A stretch of DNA of 64,000 bases from Pseudarthrobacter siccitolerans (lineage in GTDB: Bacteria; Actinomycetota; Actinomycetes; Actinomycetales; Micrococcaceae): positions 1 through 64,000 of the forward strand of contig NZ_CAQI01000030.1 in assembly GCF_001046895.1 (NCBI RefSeq), written 5' to 3'. Under the pieces are notes generated by a model. It had not been told where the DNA came from and did no database searches. It saw nothing but the letters and a program-made list of their open reading frames with translations. Below are positions 8,819-17,344 of the stretch, one piece after another. The position numbers and the translations under genes are program-made. Positions within the stretch are counted from its first letter, which is position 1; each line of letters begins with the position of its first letter.

Positions 8819-8883
8819 GGAGTTTTTGTCCAGATATGCAGGCTTCCGACGCAACAAAGTCTGCATATCTGGACAAAAACTCC
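8819..8883. repeat. Long inverted repeat, terminator-like (GGAGTTTTTGTCCAG family)
   Basis: Two perfect 23-nt arms (8819-8841 and 8861-8883), each beginning or ending with GGAGTTTTTGTCCAG or its complement, flank a 19-nt loop. It fills the gap between two convergent genes. A diverged copy lies at 31968-32034, also between convergent genes. The A and T runs at the outer ends would give a U-tract on either strand, so it can act as a bidirectional terminator. Confidence 0.85.
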
Positions 8884-8893
8884 AATGGGGCGG

Positions 8894-10090
8894 TTAGGCG
8901 CGGCCCTTGAGGATCATGTTCCAGTACACCTGCGGGAAGATGTTGCGGTCCACCACCCAGGACAGCCTGCTCTCGTTCCAGGTGGGGACCCGGGGGACGG
9001 TGGGCATGGGCCTGTACCGGTCGTCGAACTCGGCGAACACCACGGTGTTGCGGGAGACCGTGAAGGGGCACACGGAGTAGCCGTTGTACTTGGCGGGGAG
9101 CGGCTTCCCCTTCCGGGCGGCCACCAGGTTCTTGGCCAGCACCATGGTTTGCTTCCGCAGCGCGCCGCCGGACTTGGAGTTGGTGGTTCCGGCGGCGTCG
9201 CCCAGGGACCAGACGTTGGGGAACCTGATGTGCCGCAGGGTTTGCCGGTCCACTTCGACAAAACCGCCGGCGTCACCGGCCGCGGGCAGGTCGGTTGCCT
9301 TGAGCCAGTCCGGCGCCGACTGCGGGGGAACCCCGTTGAGGACGTCGTAATGCAGGTTTTCCTCCGCGCCGGTGGCGGTGTTCCGGATGGTGGCCAGCTG
9401 GCCGGCCGCGTCCACGGACAGCAGTTCGCTGTTGGTCCACAGTTCGATGCCGTACTCGGCGATCTTGCGATCCAGCTCCCGGTCCACTTCAGGAACCCCG
9501 AACACGGTGGGATAGGGCTGGACCATCACCACCCTGATCCGGTCCAGCACGCCCAGCCCTTTCCAGTAGTCACAGGCGAGGTACATGGGCTTCTGCGCAG
9601 CGCCGCCGCACTTGATCGGGCCGGCGGGCATGGTGAAGAGGGCGGTGCCGGATTTCAGCCCGCTCAGCAGGGTCCATGCCTTGGGCGCCAGCTCGAACTC
9701 GTAATGCGAGGCACCGTGCGGTGAATGCACTGCCTCGGCAAGGCCGGGCACGGCATCCCAGTCATACTGCAGGCCCGGACATACCACCAACTGCCCGTAC
9801 GACACAGTGGCGCCGGACTCGAGGGTCACGGTGTTCGCATCGGTGTCGATCCCGGCAGCGGCGTCCCGGATCCAGGTGACACCGTCCGGTATCAGCGGTT
9901 CCTGCGGCCGGATGGCCTCCTTGGCCGAGGCCCTGCCTCCGGCGATGTGGGAGAACAGCGGCTGGTAGAGATGGTGTTCCCGGGGTTCCACCAGGGCCAC
10001 GTCCTTGACTCCGTAGCGCTCCAGCCGGGCGGCGAGGGAGATGCCGGCGTTGCCGCCGCCGATGATGACAACCTCGTGCTGGGCCGCCAT
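8894..10090 (-). CDS. Sulfide:quinone-oxidoreductase-like flavoprotein
   Basis: This 398-residue FAD-dependent oxidoreductase starts with the dinucleotide-binding motif VVIIGGGNAGISLAARL and contains the second FAD motif NVWSLGDAAG (about 301-310). Three cysteines sit where SQR-type enzymes have them: VVCPG, IKCGGAAQK and GYSVCPF. This supports SQR activity (sulfide to polysulfide, electrons to quinone) over a plain NADH dehydrogenase. No other sulfur gene is adjacent, so the role may be sulfide detoxification. A DUF2945 gene lies 4 bp upstream on the same strand and is probably co-transcribed. Confidence 0.85.
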   Translation of the reverse strand: MAAQHEVVIIGGGNAGISLAARLERYGVKDVALVEPREHHLYQPLFSHIAGGRASAKEAIRPQEPLIPDGVTWIRDAAAGIDTDANTVTLESGATVSYGQLVVCPGLQYDWDAVPGLAEAVHSPHGASHYEFELAPKAWTLLSGLKSGTALFTMPAGPIKCGGAAQKPMYLACDYWKGLGVLDRIRVVMVQPYPTVFGVPEVDRELDRKIAEYGIELWTNSELLSVDAAGQLATIRNTATGAEENLHYDVLNGVPPQSAPDWLKATDLPAAGDAGGFVEVDRQTLRHIRFPNVWSLGDAAGTTNSKSGGALRKQTMVLAKNLVAARKGKPLPAKYNGYSVCPFTVSRNTVVFAEFDDRYRPMPTVPRVPTWNESRLSWVVDRNIFPQVYWNMILKGRA

Positions 10091-10094
10091 CGGC

Positions 10095-10301
10095 TTACTT
10101 CTTTTCCGTCAGGGCCGAGGCCTTGTGGGCCGCACGCGCTCCGGTCTTCGCCGACTCAACCACGTACTGCGGTTCGTCCTCGCTGGCGCGGTGGGTGTGG
10201 CCGTCCAGTTCGAAGTCGCTGGTTTTCTTCTCCACGATCTTCCCGTGCGTCTTGCCCTGCGGCGTGTTCCATTCCACGGACGTTCCCTTGCTCAACGACA
10301 T
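10095..10301 (-). CDS. DUF2945 (HVA1/Tudor-like) small protein
   Basis: This 68-residue basic protein matches the DUF2945 family: KGTSVEWNTPQGKTHGKIVEKKTSDFELDGHTHRAS, a short SH3/Tudor-like beta barrel with a polar C-terminal tail ending in Lys-Lys. Its biochemical role is not established. It sits between the SQR-like gene (4 bp) and the M50 gene (8 bp), so the run 13498 to 8894 could be a single minus-strand transcript. Confidence 0.85.
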   Translation of the reverse strand: MSLSKGTSVEWNTPQGKTHGKIVEKKTSDFELDGHTHRASEDEPQYVVESAKTGARAAHKASALTEKK

Positions 10302-10309
10302 CTGCTCTC

Positions 10310-12724
10310 CTAGCTGGGGTTTGCTGTGGGTACAGGTTCCACGGCCGGGGCCGTGCCCCCAGTATCCGCCGTCGGCGCCACGGTCTCAACGGGAGCGTAC
10401 GACGGCGGCGCGTCACCGGGAGCGGGCTGCGTGGCCGGTGCGTTGGCCGGGGCAGTTCCTGCCGGAGCGGGTGCTTCGCCTCCCGTGCCGGAGCCGGGCG
10501 CGGTGTTACCGGAGGGCGATGAACCCGGAACGGCCGGGGTCGTCGGCGACGCTGTGCTGCCCGCCGCCTGGCCCTTCGTGGCACCGGGATCGGCCTGGAT
10601 GATCGCGGTGATCTGCTCCTTGTAGGCAGCGAGCCGGCCCTGGATCTCCGAGAGCGGCACATTCTGGATGTTCCGGCCGTACTCCGCGATCTCGGCCCAC
10701 AGGGCATTGAGCTGGGCCAGGCTGGCCTCGCCGGGCGGGCCGTCCAGGGTGAGGACAAGTTGGCTGGCCAGGGCGTAGGTGAGGCAGTCCAGGCAGTTGT
10801 AATTGGCTGCAGCGGACAGGTTCTCCGGGACAATAACGTCCGTCTGGCCCACAACAAGCACTACCTGGAAACCGACGGCCACTGCCGCGCAGCCGGTGCA
10901 GTTGGCAAAGGCATAAGCCTCGTTCCGGGTGTCGACCGGTTCGCCGTCTTCGGCCCACACGAGCGCGAAGGCCACACTGTACGTCACCGAACCATCGGCG
11001 GTGTTCACGGCAAGCGCCTGGTTGCCGTCCTCTTCGGGCGCGGCTGGCCGGTCGAACGGGAATACCCATGAGGGGGCGGCTGGGCTGCCGGATCCGGCCG
11101 GGGAACCGGTGGATGAATCCGCGGCGGAGTCGTCCAGCGGCACCAGCACCATGGCCAGCTGCGGGTTCTCACGGGTGGGCGTCGCGGTTCCTTCCGGCCA
11201 CAGCGCTACGGTCCTGCCGCTGCCGCCCTCACGCAGGGCCGTGCCCGTGGACGGCAGGATGGAGGTGGTCGCATCAGCCAGCGTGCCGCGTTCGTAAGGC
11301 TGCACCGGACGGTACGTCCCGCCGTCGGGCCACCATGCCCAAGCCAGCCCGGCCAGCAAAGCTGCCACGGCACCCATGGCAGCGGCCCGCTGCAGGAACT
11401 TTCCGCGGGTCTTTTGCCAGAGCCCGGTGACCAGTTGACGCAGGAGCCGCAGCAGGATGTAGAGCACGCCAACCATGGGCAGGGCGACGGCAGCGATGGC
11501 CAGGACGCGCACGGCCGCCCCCGCAAGGTCGCCGTCGGACAGGCTTTCGGCGAGTAGCGCCTGCTGTTTGGCTGCACTGCTCCAGGCGGTGGCCAGCAAC
11601 CGCGGCAGGGAAATGACCATCATGGCCAGGCTGAACAGCAGCAACGGCACGGTGACCAGGACCCACAGCGTTACCACTGCCCGGGCCCAGGGCTTGAGGA
11701 CCCTGCTTTCCGGATTGCCCCAGTGCCACGGCAGCAGGCCCAGCAGAGTCGGTTTGATGCGCTGGAACAGGTCCGGGACCCCGGCGGCGTCGGCCAGGAT
11801 GTGGTAACCGTCAAACCTGACCAGGGGCAGCAGTTGCCGGACCATCTGCAGGATCTGCGTGACAACCACCAGCAGCAGCGCGTCGAATCCGGTGGCCCAC
11901 CACAGCCCCATGATGGCCACTGCCACGATGGCGTTGAAGTACAGGCCGCCGAAATCCGTGCGGAGGCGGCCGGCGCGGCCCAGCCGGTATGAGTCCGTGA
12001 CATCGGTGAAGAACGCGGGCCAGACGAGGTACAGGCCCGCACCCATGGCACCGGGGGCGGAACCGCCCTTCCGTGCGGCGGCGGCATGCCCAAATTCGTG
12101 GAAACCCGCGGACAGGATGGTGACGGCAAAAATCAGCAGGAGCAGGACAGGCTTGTCGAACGCTTCGTGCGTGGCCGACGCCAGCCCCTTCACCATCAGC
12201 ACCCACCAGCACGAGGCCAGGAATGCCGCCGTCACCGCCACCACAATCAGGGGGTTGAACAGGACCGTGAACGGGGCAGTGATCCGGCGGGTGCGTTCCG
12301 GGTCCGTCACGGTGTAGCGGAAGCGCATGCCCAGCAGGGGGTCGGCCTTGCGCACCTCGGGCTGCGATCCGTCTGCCAGCCGCAGCAGGCCCAGCGGCAG
12401 CAGCTGTGAGTCCATCAAAGTGCGCACGTTGTCGGCGCTGATGAGTCTTCCCGACGCCGCGCCGGCGTGCGCAGCGATCTCCTCTTCGCTGCGCCTGCCG
12501 TCCACTGCCTCCAGCACCTCGTACAGCAGGGGCGTCAGCTGGAGGGTCTGGCCGTCCGCGCGGCGGACCAGCGCAGGCGGCTCCCGGTAACCGGACCCCT
12601 CCGACTTGCCGATGAGTTGGACGCCGTCAGCCCGGGCAGGGACAGGCAGCGGCGCCTCGGCCAGGGGCGCAGCGGACGACGGCGGGCCGGCCTGGGAGCG
12701 CGGCCCGCCGCTCGTGTGGGTCAT
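10310..12724 (-). CDS. Large M50-type membrane metalloprotease with winged-helix N-terminus and Cys-rich exported domain
   Basis: This 804-residue protein has an unusual build. Residues about 35-115 look like the small PqqD/winged-helix module that binds peptide substrates. A multi-pass membrane core (about 150-480) carries the zinc motif HEFGH (209-213) and the second M50 motif in the form RFDGYHIL (303-310). After a membrane helix near 475, a probably extracytoplasmic domain contains two CxxC pairs (NCTGCAAVAV and NCLDCLTYA), then a Pro/Thr/Gly-rich tail from about 700. M50 fusions with such an N-terminus occur in peptide-processing loci (YydH-like). Its start is 6 bp after the stop of the Ala-rich repeat protein, so the two form an operon. 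The substrate is unknown; the neighbour is the prime suspect. Confidence 0.8.
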   Translation of the reverse strand: MTHTSGGPRSQAGPPSSAAPLAEAPLPVPARADGVQLIGKSEGSGYREPPALVRRADGQTLQLTPLLYEVLEAVDGRRSEEEIAAHAGAASGRLISADNVRTLMDSQLLPLGLLRLADGSQPEVRKADPLLGMRFRYTVTDPERTRRITAPFTVLFNPLIVVAVTAAFLASCWWVLMVKGLASATHEAFDKPVLLLLIFAVTILSAGFHEFGHAAAARKGGSAPGAMGAGLYLVWPAFFTDVTDSYRLGRAGRLRTDFGGLYFNAIVAVAIMGLWWATGFDALLLVVVTQILQMVRQLLPLVRFDGYHILADAAGVPDLFQRIKPTLLGLLPWHWGNPESRVLKPWARAVVTLWVLVTVPLLLFSLAMMVISLPRLLATAWSSAAKQQALLAESLSDGDLAGAAVRVLAIAAVALPMVGVLYILLRLLRQLVTGLWQKTRGKFLQRAAAMGAVAALLAGLAWAWWPDGGTYRPVQPYERGTLADATTSILPSTGTALREGGSGRTVALWPEGTATPTRENPQLAMVLVPLDDSAADSSTGSPAGSGSPAAPSWVFPFDRPAAPEEDGNQALAVNTADGSVTYSVAFALVWAEDGEPVDTRNEAYAFANCTGCAAVAVGFQVVLVVGQTDVIVPENLSAAANYNCLDCLTYALASQLVLTLDGPPGEASLAQLNALWAEIAEYGRNIQNVPLSEIQGRLAAYKEQITAIIQADPGATKGQAAGSTASPTTPAVPGSSPSGNTAPGSGTGGEAPAPAGTAPANAPATQPAPGDAPPSYAPVETVAPTADTGGTAPAVEPVPTANPS

Positions 12725-12730
12725 CTGGGC

Positions 12731-13498
12731 TTACTGTTCGAGGTCGGACTGCTGGTCAGCCGAGGCATTGGCTTCGCCCTCGATGTGCTGGGTGATCAGC
12801 GCGTCCTGGTCCGCCACAGCATAGGCCTGGCTGTCGATGGAGCCGATGTTCGCGGCCACTGCGGCGTCGATCGGGGCAGCCACGTTGGCGTTTGCTGCCA
12901 CGGCACCGTTGATCGGTGCGGCGATGTCCGCGTCGGCTGCAAGGTCCACGTTGACGTTGAGCAGGTCCCCGTCCAGCGCGGCGGCGGGATCCACCGGCAG
13001 CGCGCCCACGTCGGGCAGTGCTTCGCCCAGGCCATCCTCGGGGACGAGCCCGTCGGTGCCGGTTCCGTCCGGAAGGAGGGTGCCGCCGTCGGGCGCTGTC
13101 CCGGTACCTTCCGTGCCGGTAGCCGTGCCCTCGGTGCCCGTAGCTCCGCTGGCTGCAGTGCCGTCGTCGACGGTGTCGTTGCCCTGGTCGATGACGCTGT
13201 CCTGGGTGGACTCGGCGTTCGCGTCGGCCACGATGCCCTGCTCGATTACGACGCCCTGGTCTGCCAGCGCCTGGGCTTCCGAGCCGAAGGAAAGAATGTT
13301 TGCCGAGGCGGCCGCATCGATCGGGGCCGCCACGTTGGCGTTGGCTGCAACGGCAAGGTCGATGGGAGCTGCCGCATCGATGCCCAGGTCCAGATCCGCA
13401 TTCAGGTCAAGGACCGAGGCCACTTCCTTGTCCGGCAAAGCCGTTGCCTGTTCCGCGATCAGTTCGTCGTCGGTCAGGGGACGCATTTCCTGTTCCAT
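12731..13498 (-). CDS. Ala/Asp-rich protein with two long internal repeats, partner of the M50 protease
   Basis: I do not recognise a named family. The 255-residue protein is acidic, has no Cys, no membrane segment and no signal peptide. Two copies of a roughly 46-residue repeat are plain: residues 43-88 (APIDLAVAANANVAAPIDAA...) and 193-239 (APINGAVAANANVAAPIDAA...). They are separated by a Gly/Thr/Glu-rich linker (about 110-165). Within each copy the pattern AAPI-D/N-AAV-AAN recurs about every 16 residues. GGAGG lies about 12 nt upstream of ATG 13498; an alternative start at residue 5 is possible. It is the first gene of the pair with the M50 protease and could be its substrate or scaffold. 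Confidence 0.75.
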   Translation of the reverse strand: MEQEMRPLTDDELIAEQATALPDKEVASVLDLNADLDLGIDAAAPIDLAVAANANVAAPIDAAASANILSFGSEAQALADQGVVIEQGIVADANAESTQDSVIDQGNDTVDDGTAASGATGTEGTATGTEGTGTAPDGGTLLPDGTGTDGLVPEDGLGEALPDVGALPVDPAAALDGDLLNVNVDLAADADIAAPINGAVAANANVAAPIDAAVAANIGSIDSQAYAVADQDALITQHIEGEANASADQQSDLEQ

Positions 13499-13802
13499 GC
13501 TCGCTCAAACCTCCACATACGGCGCCGGTTAACCTGCCCCCAGCGGGCAGCCGGCGCCAGACAATAGTAAGCATGATTACCTTCTTTGGGTACTGCGGGA
13601 GGATCGTCGCGCGTGATGTTGCTGCTGGTCAGGGACGGGGGTGCAAGGTGGCGGACCCGGGGCGAGGCCCGACGTGGCGGACGCTAAGCGCCTTCCCGCA
13701 AGGGCATTGACAGGGACGACCGGCGGGTCCACTCTGGCGCTGTGCCTGCCATTGCGCCGGCCAAGCCGGGCCGGCATCAGGTGCCTTTCAAAGGAGATTG
13801 CA
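13499..13802. other. Intergenic region with palindrome, no gene seen
   Basis: This 304-bp stretch separates the divergent Ala-rich and SRPBCC genes. It contains the AGTAA-N6-TTACC palindrome at 13566-13581 and must hold promoters for both sides. No open frame in it has convincing start signals or composition. Confidence 0.6.
13566..13581. promoter_or_regulatory. AGTAA-N6-TTAC palindrome
   Basis: AGTAAGCATGATTACC lies 68 bp upstream of the Ala-rich/M50 operon start. It matches the palindromic pattern AGTAAGCATGCTTACT seen at 37050, 42718, 43470 and, with a different centre, 62269. It is a candidate operator. Confidence 0.5.
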
Positions 13803-14255
13803 GTGCCTGTTGTAGAAGAAAGTGTTGTCATCGCCCGGCCGCCGCAGGAAGTCTTCGAGTTTCTGTCCAGATTCGAAAACATCGCTGTTTACGATTCCTC
13901 GGTTACCTCGTCCGGGCAGGTCGGGGATGGCCCTGTCGGGGTGGGTTCCCGGGGGCGCGGGACCAGCAAAATCATGGGACAGCAGTTCGACTGGGTTGTG
14001 GAGGTCGCCGAGTTCGATCCGCCGCGGCGTATGGTGTCGCGTTCGGTCGAGGGCAAGCTGGATTTCACCGTGACGTTCGAACTCGAACCGGCCGACGGCG
14101 GTACGCGCGTTACCCAGAGGATCGATGCCGCATCGGGGCTGGGCGGGGTCTTTGGCAAGCTGGCGGACGCGCTGGTGGCACGGGCCCAGGGGAGGACGGT
14201 CCGGGCCAACCTCGAAACCCTGGCGGAGTGGCTGGTGGAGCACCCGCAGGGCTAA
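13803..14255 (+). CDS. SRPBCC (START-like) family protein
   Basis: This 150-residue protein has the polyketide-cyclase/CoxG-like helix-grip layout: VEESVVIARPPQEVFEFLSRFENIAVYDSSV at the N-terminus, a central beta-sheet (FDWVVEVAEFDPPRRMVSRSVEGKLDFTVTFELEP) and a long C-terminal helix. Such proteins bind hydrophobic ligands; the ligand here is unknown. GTG 13803 is chosen because AAAGGAG lies 7 nt upstream and the family starts at this point; the longer reading upstream looks non-coding. A strong hairpin follows the stop. Confidence 0.85.
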   Translation: MPVVEESVVIARPPQEVFEFLSRFENIAVYDSSVTSSGQVGDGPVGVGSRGRGTSKIMGQQFDWVVEVAEFDPPRRMVSRSVEGKLDFTVTFELEPADGGTRVTQRIDAASGLGGVFGKLADALVARAQGRTVRANLETLAEWLVEHPQG

Positions 14256-14284
14256 GGAGCTGCGGTGCGCGGCGCAAAAGGCGG

Positions 14285-14319
14285 GCGTACGACGGCGGGA
14301 CGCGCCCGCCGTCGTACGC
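14285..14319. terminator. Perfect 15-bp hairpin between convergent genes
   Basis: GCGTACGACGGCGGG (14285-14299) pairs exactly with 14305-14319 around a 5-nt loop. It sits between the SRPBCC gene and the convergent oligopeptidase gene. The half-motif GTACGACGGCGG recurs singly elsewhere (for example near 10395, 33581 and 61853), so it may derive from a common repeat. Confidence 0.85.
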
Positions 14320-14325
14320 TTGCCC

Positions 14326-16563
14326 CTACTTCAGGCCCGCGCCCGGAAGCAGCTCCGTGGCCCCGAGGGAATCGGCGATGAAGGCGTAGTCCCAGGCCCG
14401 TTCGCGCCACTGGACGTAGCGGCCGGAGGCGCCGCCGTGGCCGCCGTCCATCTCGATCTTCATCACGATCGGCTGGCTCGCGGTGGTCTTGTTCCGCAGC
14501 TCCTGCACCCACTTGGCGGGTTCCACGTAGAGGACCCGGGTGTCATTGAACGAGGTCACGGCGGCGATCTTGGGGTAGGCCGCCCGGTGCACATTCTCGT
14601 AAGGGGAGTAGGACTTCATGTAGGCGTAGACCTCGGGGTCCGTGATGGGGTTGCCCCATTCTTCCCACTCCAGCGCAGACAAGGGCAGGTCCGGATCCAG
14701 GATGCTGGTCAGCGGGTCCACAAACGGCACCTGCGCCACAACCGCGGCGTACTTTTCCGGTGCCATGTTCGCGATGGCACCCATCAGCAGCCCGCCGGCC
14801 GAGCCGCCCAGGGCAGCAATCCTGGAGGGATCCACCCAGCCGGAGCCGGCAAGCCAGTCGGTGGCGTCGATGAAGTCGGTGAAGGTGTTCTTCTTGGTGA
14901 GCTTTTTGCCGTTCTCGTACCAGTGCCGGCCCAGCTCGCCGCCGCCGCGGATGTGGGCGATCACAAACACCACTCCGCGGTCCAGCAGGGACAGCCGCGC
15001 GATGCCGAAGCCCGGGTCCATGCTCATCTCATAGGAGCCGTACCCGTACACCAGGCCGGCCGCCGTCGAATCCTGCTTGACGGCCTTGTGCCGCAGCACC
15101 GAAAGCGGGATCCGGGTGCCGTCCTGGGCCTGCGCCCACTCGCGGGTGGCCACATAATCGCTGCCGTCGTAGCCGCCCAGCACCGGGCTTTCCTTCCGCA
15201 GCAGCAGCTCGCCGTCCGGCTGCTCCGGGGTGGGCAGCACGAAGTCGTAAACCCGCGACGGCGTGAAGTAGGACGTGTAGCCCAGCCGGATCACCGGGGC
15301 CTCGTAGTCCGAACCGCCCACCCCTGCCGTGTACAGCTCCTCGTCGAACGCCGGCTCCACTGGCGGTTCCTGCGCGGCGGTACCGAGCCCGGCCAGCCCG
15401 ATCACCTGGACGCGCTCGATGGTGTCCTTGCGGATGGACACCACGAGGTGCGTGGAGGTGACGCCCGCGCCGTTGACCCGGACGTCGTCGGAATGTTCGA
15501 CGACGGTCTGCCACTGCTGCCCGGCCAGCGGCTTCTGCAGCTCGGCCGGGTCCGCGAGGGAGACCATGGAGTTAACGGCGGCGCGGTTGTGGGTGAGCAG
15601 GATCTTTTCCGTCTTCCCGCCGTCCGGGCCGGGCAGCAGGAACGGTTCTGCTTCGTACAGCACCCGCTCATTGCGGGAAATCACGGTGAGGAGTTCCTGG
15701 GCGGGGTCATCGAAGCGGAGCAGGCGGGTCTCGCTGTATTCCGAGCAGCCGATGCCCAGCACCAGGTAGCGCCGGTCCCCGGAGAGTTCGAAGCCCAGCC
15801 ACATGGCGGCGTCGTCCTCCTGGTAGATCACCACGTCTTCCTCGACGGGAGTGCCCAGGGTGTGCGCCTTGACCTGGTAGGGGCGCCAGGACTCGTCCAC
15901 CACGGTGTAGAAGATGCGGGTGCCGTCGGGGGAGAAGGCGACGCCGTAGAAGATGTTCTCGATGACATCCGGCAGGAGTTCGCCCGTGCGGAGGTCCTTG
16001 ATGCGCAGGGTGAAGCGTTCGTCGCCGCTGTTGTCCACGGCGTAGGCGTAGGTGTTGCCGTCCACGGTCACGGCGGTTCCGCCCACGGAGAAGAAGGGCT
16101 TGCCCTCCGCCTCGATGTTTCCGTCCAGCAGGACTTCCTCGCCGGGAATTCCGACGCCGGGCTCCACCTTCGGCGGCGTCCAGTCCTGTACCGGATTGCC
16201 CGTGTCCTGTGCCTTGACCCGGCATTGGATTCCGTACTCCTTGCCCTCCACGGAACGGCTGAAGTACCACCAGCCGTCCTTGCGGTGCGGGACGGAAAGG
16301 TCCGTTTCCTGGGTGCGGCCCTTGATCTCCTGGAAGATGGCCTCGCGCAGCGGCTCCTGGTGCGCGGTGACGGCTTCCTGGTAGGCGTTCTCAGCCTTCA
16401 GGTGTTCCACGACTTCCGGGGATTCCTTCTCCCGCAGCCACTCGTAGTTGTCCACGAAAGTGTCCCCGTGATGCGTACGTTCGGCGGGGATCTGCTTGGC
16501 AACCGGGGGAACGGGGGTGGAAGTCGCGGTGCTGGCGGAATCCTGCAACGGAGTCTGGGTCAT
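14326..16563 (-). CDS. ptrB: Oligopeptidase B (S9 family serine peptidase)
   Basis: This 745-residue enzyme cleaves short peptides after basic residues in the cytoplasm. The N-terminal beta-propeller begins with the family pattern RTHHGDTFVDNYEWLREKESPEV. The C-terminal alpha/beta-hydrolase has the nucleophile in GGSAGGLLMG, preceded by YGSYEMSMDPGF and RGGGELGR blocks; the acid and histidine lie in the FNDTRVLYVEPAKWVQELR and DGGHGGASGR segments. The ATG at 16563 (MTQTPLQDS) is the right start: the frame stays open upstream only because it reads through tandem repeats, giving repetitive residues not found in the family. Confidence 0.94.
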   Translation of the reverse strand: MTQTPLQDSASTATSTPVPPVAKQIPAERTHHGDTFVDNYEWLREKESPEVVEHLKAENAYQEAVTAHQEPLREAIFQEIKGRTQETDLSVPHRKDGWWYFSRSVEGKEYGIQCRVKAQDTGNPVQDWTPPKVEPGVGIPGEEVLLDGNIEAEGKPFFSVGGTAVTVDGNTYAYAVDNSGDERFTLRIKDLRTGELLPDVIENIFYGVAFSPDGTRIFYTVVDESWRPYQVKAHTLGTPVEEDVVIYQEDDAAMWLGFELSGDRRYLVLGIGCSEYSETRLLRFDDPAQELLTVISRNERVLYEAEPFLLPGPDGGKTEKILLTHNRAAVNSMVSLADPAELQKPLAGQQWQTVVEHSDDVRVNGAGVTSTHLVVSIRKDTIERVQVIGLAGLGTAAQEPPVEPAFDEELYTAGVGGSDYEAPVIRLGYTSYFTPSRVYDFVLPTPEQPDGELLLRKESPVLGGYDGSDYVATREWAQAQDGTRIPLSVLRHKAVKQDSTAAGLVYGYGSYEMSMDPGFGIARLSLLDRGVVFVIAHIRGGGELGRHWYENGKKLTKKNTFTDFIDATDWLAGSGWVDPSRIAALGGSAGGLLMGAIANMAPEKYAAVVAQVPFVDPLTSILDPDLPLSALEWEEWGNPITDPEVYAYMKSYSPYENVHRAAYPKIAAVTSFNDTRVLYVEPAKWVQELRNKTTASQPIVMKIEMDGGHGGASGRYVQWRERAWDYAFIADSLGATELLPGAGLK

Positions 16564-16631
16564 GGTTTCAATATATAGACCCGCCCCGACAATGCACCGG
16601 CCGTTCGCTACCGGACGATAACGCCCCAGAT

Positions 16632-16750
16632 CCGGGCGCACTTGTTGCCGCCTGTCCGTAAACCCGGGCGCACTTGTGGCCGCCTGTCTGTAAACCCGGG
16701 CGCAGTTGTGGCCGCCTGTCTGTAAACCCGGGCGCACTTGTGGCCGCCTG
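16632..16750 (-). repeat. Tandem 32-bp array, GGGCGCACTTGTGGCCGCC type
   Basis: About 3.7 copies of a unit with GGGCGCACTTGTGGCCGCC followed by TGTCTGTAAACCC. The GGG marks fall at 16634, 16666, 16698 and 16730, exactly 32 bp apart. It abuts the next array (16752 onward) directly. Its sequence differs from the GTGAG family but the period is identical. Confidence 0.9.
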
Positions 16751-16751
16751 A

Positions 16752-16923
16752 GTGAGCGGGGGTTGGGGAAGTGGTGGCAATAGGTGAGCGGGGGTTGGGG
16801 AAATGGTGGCAATAGGTGAGCGGGGGTTGGGGAAATGGCGGCCATAAGTGAGCGGGGGTTGGGGAAATGGCGGCCATAAGTGAGCGGGCGTTTGCTGGAG
16901 CGCAGCATTAAGTGAGCGGGCAT
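16752..16923 (+). repeat. Six-copy 32-bp array, GTGAGCGGG family
   Basis: GTGAGCGGG begins at 16752, 16784, 16816, 16848, 16880 and 16912, always 32 bp apart. The stretch between cores changes gradually along the array, GTTGGGGAA with TGGTGGCAATAG, then GGCGGCCATAA, then TTTGCTGGAGCGCAGCATTA. This gradual change suggests growth by slippage or unequal exchange. It lies upstream of oligopeptidase B and of a small proline-rich gene. Confidence 0.92.
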
Positions 16924-17011
16924 CGGAGAAATGGTGCCCTAGTGGGGTTCCGGCCGCTGGCGTATCCTGTTCACGCTATGGCACATCCGCCCAGCGTGAG
17001 AGGGGAAGCAT

Positions 17012-17203
17012 ATGACCATCCCGCCAGTGCACGAGCCCGAACCGTTCCCGCCGGAACCAGGCCCGGACCAGCCTGATCCCACCCAGCCCGGCCATCCCGG
17101 CCCGCAGCCGCCCAATCCGTTCCCGACCCCGGAACCCCCGGGGCCGCTGCCCGTGCCGGACCCGGGGCCCACGCCGCTGCGCCCCGATCCCACCCGGAGC
17201 TGA
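17012..17203 (+). CDS. Small proline-rich protein
   Basis: This 63-residue protein is about 45 percent proline, with Glu, Asp, Gly and Thr making up most of the rest ([19 protein letters not shown] at the start). It has no Cys, no signal peptide and no membrane segment. ATG 17012 is preceded by GAGGGGAAG at a good distance, and a perfect hairpin terminator follows 20 bp after the stop, which together argue for a real transcript. Similar short Pro-rich genes occur in Arthrobacter-type genomes, but I know of no function. Confidence 0.55.
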   Translation: MTIPPVHEPEPFPPEPGPDQPDPTQPGHPGPQPPNPFPTPEPPGPLPVPDPGPTPLRPDPTRS

Positions 17204-17222
17204 CCAGCCAAAACACCCAACA

Positions 17223-17257
17223 GAAGGGGCCTTCCGCACGCCGCGGAAGGCCCCTTC
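17223..17257 (+). terminator. Perfect 15-bp hairpin terminator
   Basis: GAAGGGGCCTTCCGC (17223-17237) pairs with 17243-17257 around a 5-nt loop. It closes the proline-rich gene before the Hsp20 promoter region. Confidence 0.85.
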
Positions 17258-17344
17258 ACCGCTCCCGAAACCGGCGCCAAAAATCAGGAAAAATTCCTCC
17301 CCGAACCGCTTGCAGGCCTGCTTCTCCAGTGCTAAAAAATCTAT

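Noticed and set aside
14125..16578. An 817-codon + strand frame
   Set aside because: It is antisense to oligopeptidase B and starts inside the SRPBCC gene.
16632..16923. Possible CRISPR array because of regular 32-bp spacing
   Set aside because: The segments between the cores are nearly identical, not unique spacers; no cas genes are present; repeat and spacer lengths do not fit.
16564..16923. N-terminal extension of oligopeptidase B through the repeats
   Set aside because: The residues are repeat translations, without homology to the family; ATG 16563 gives the normal start.
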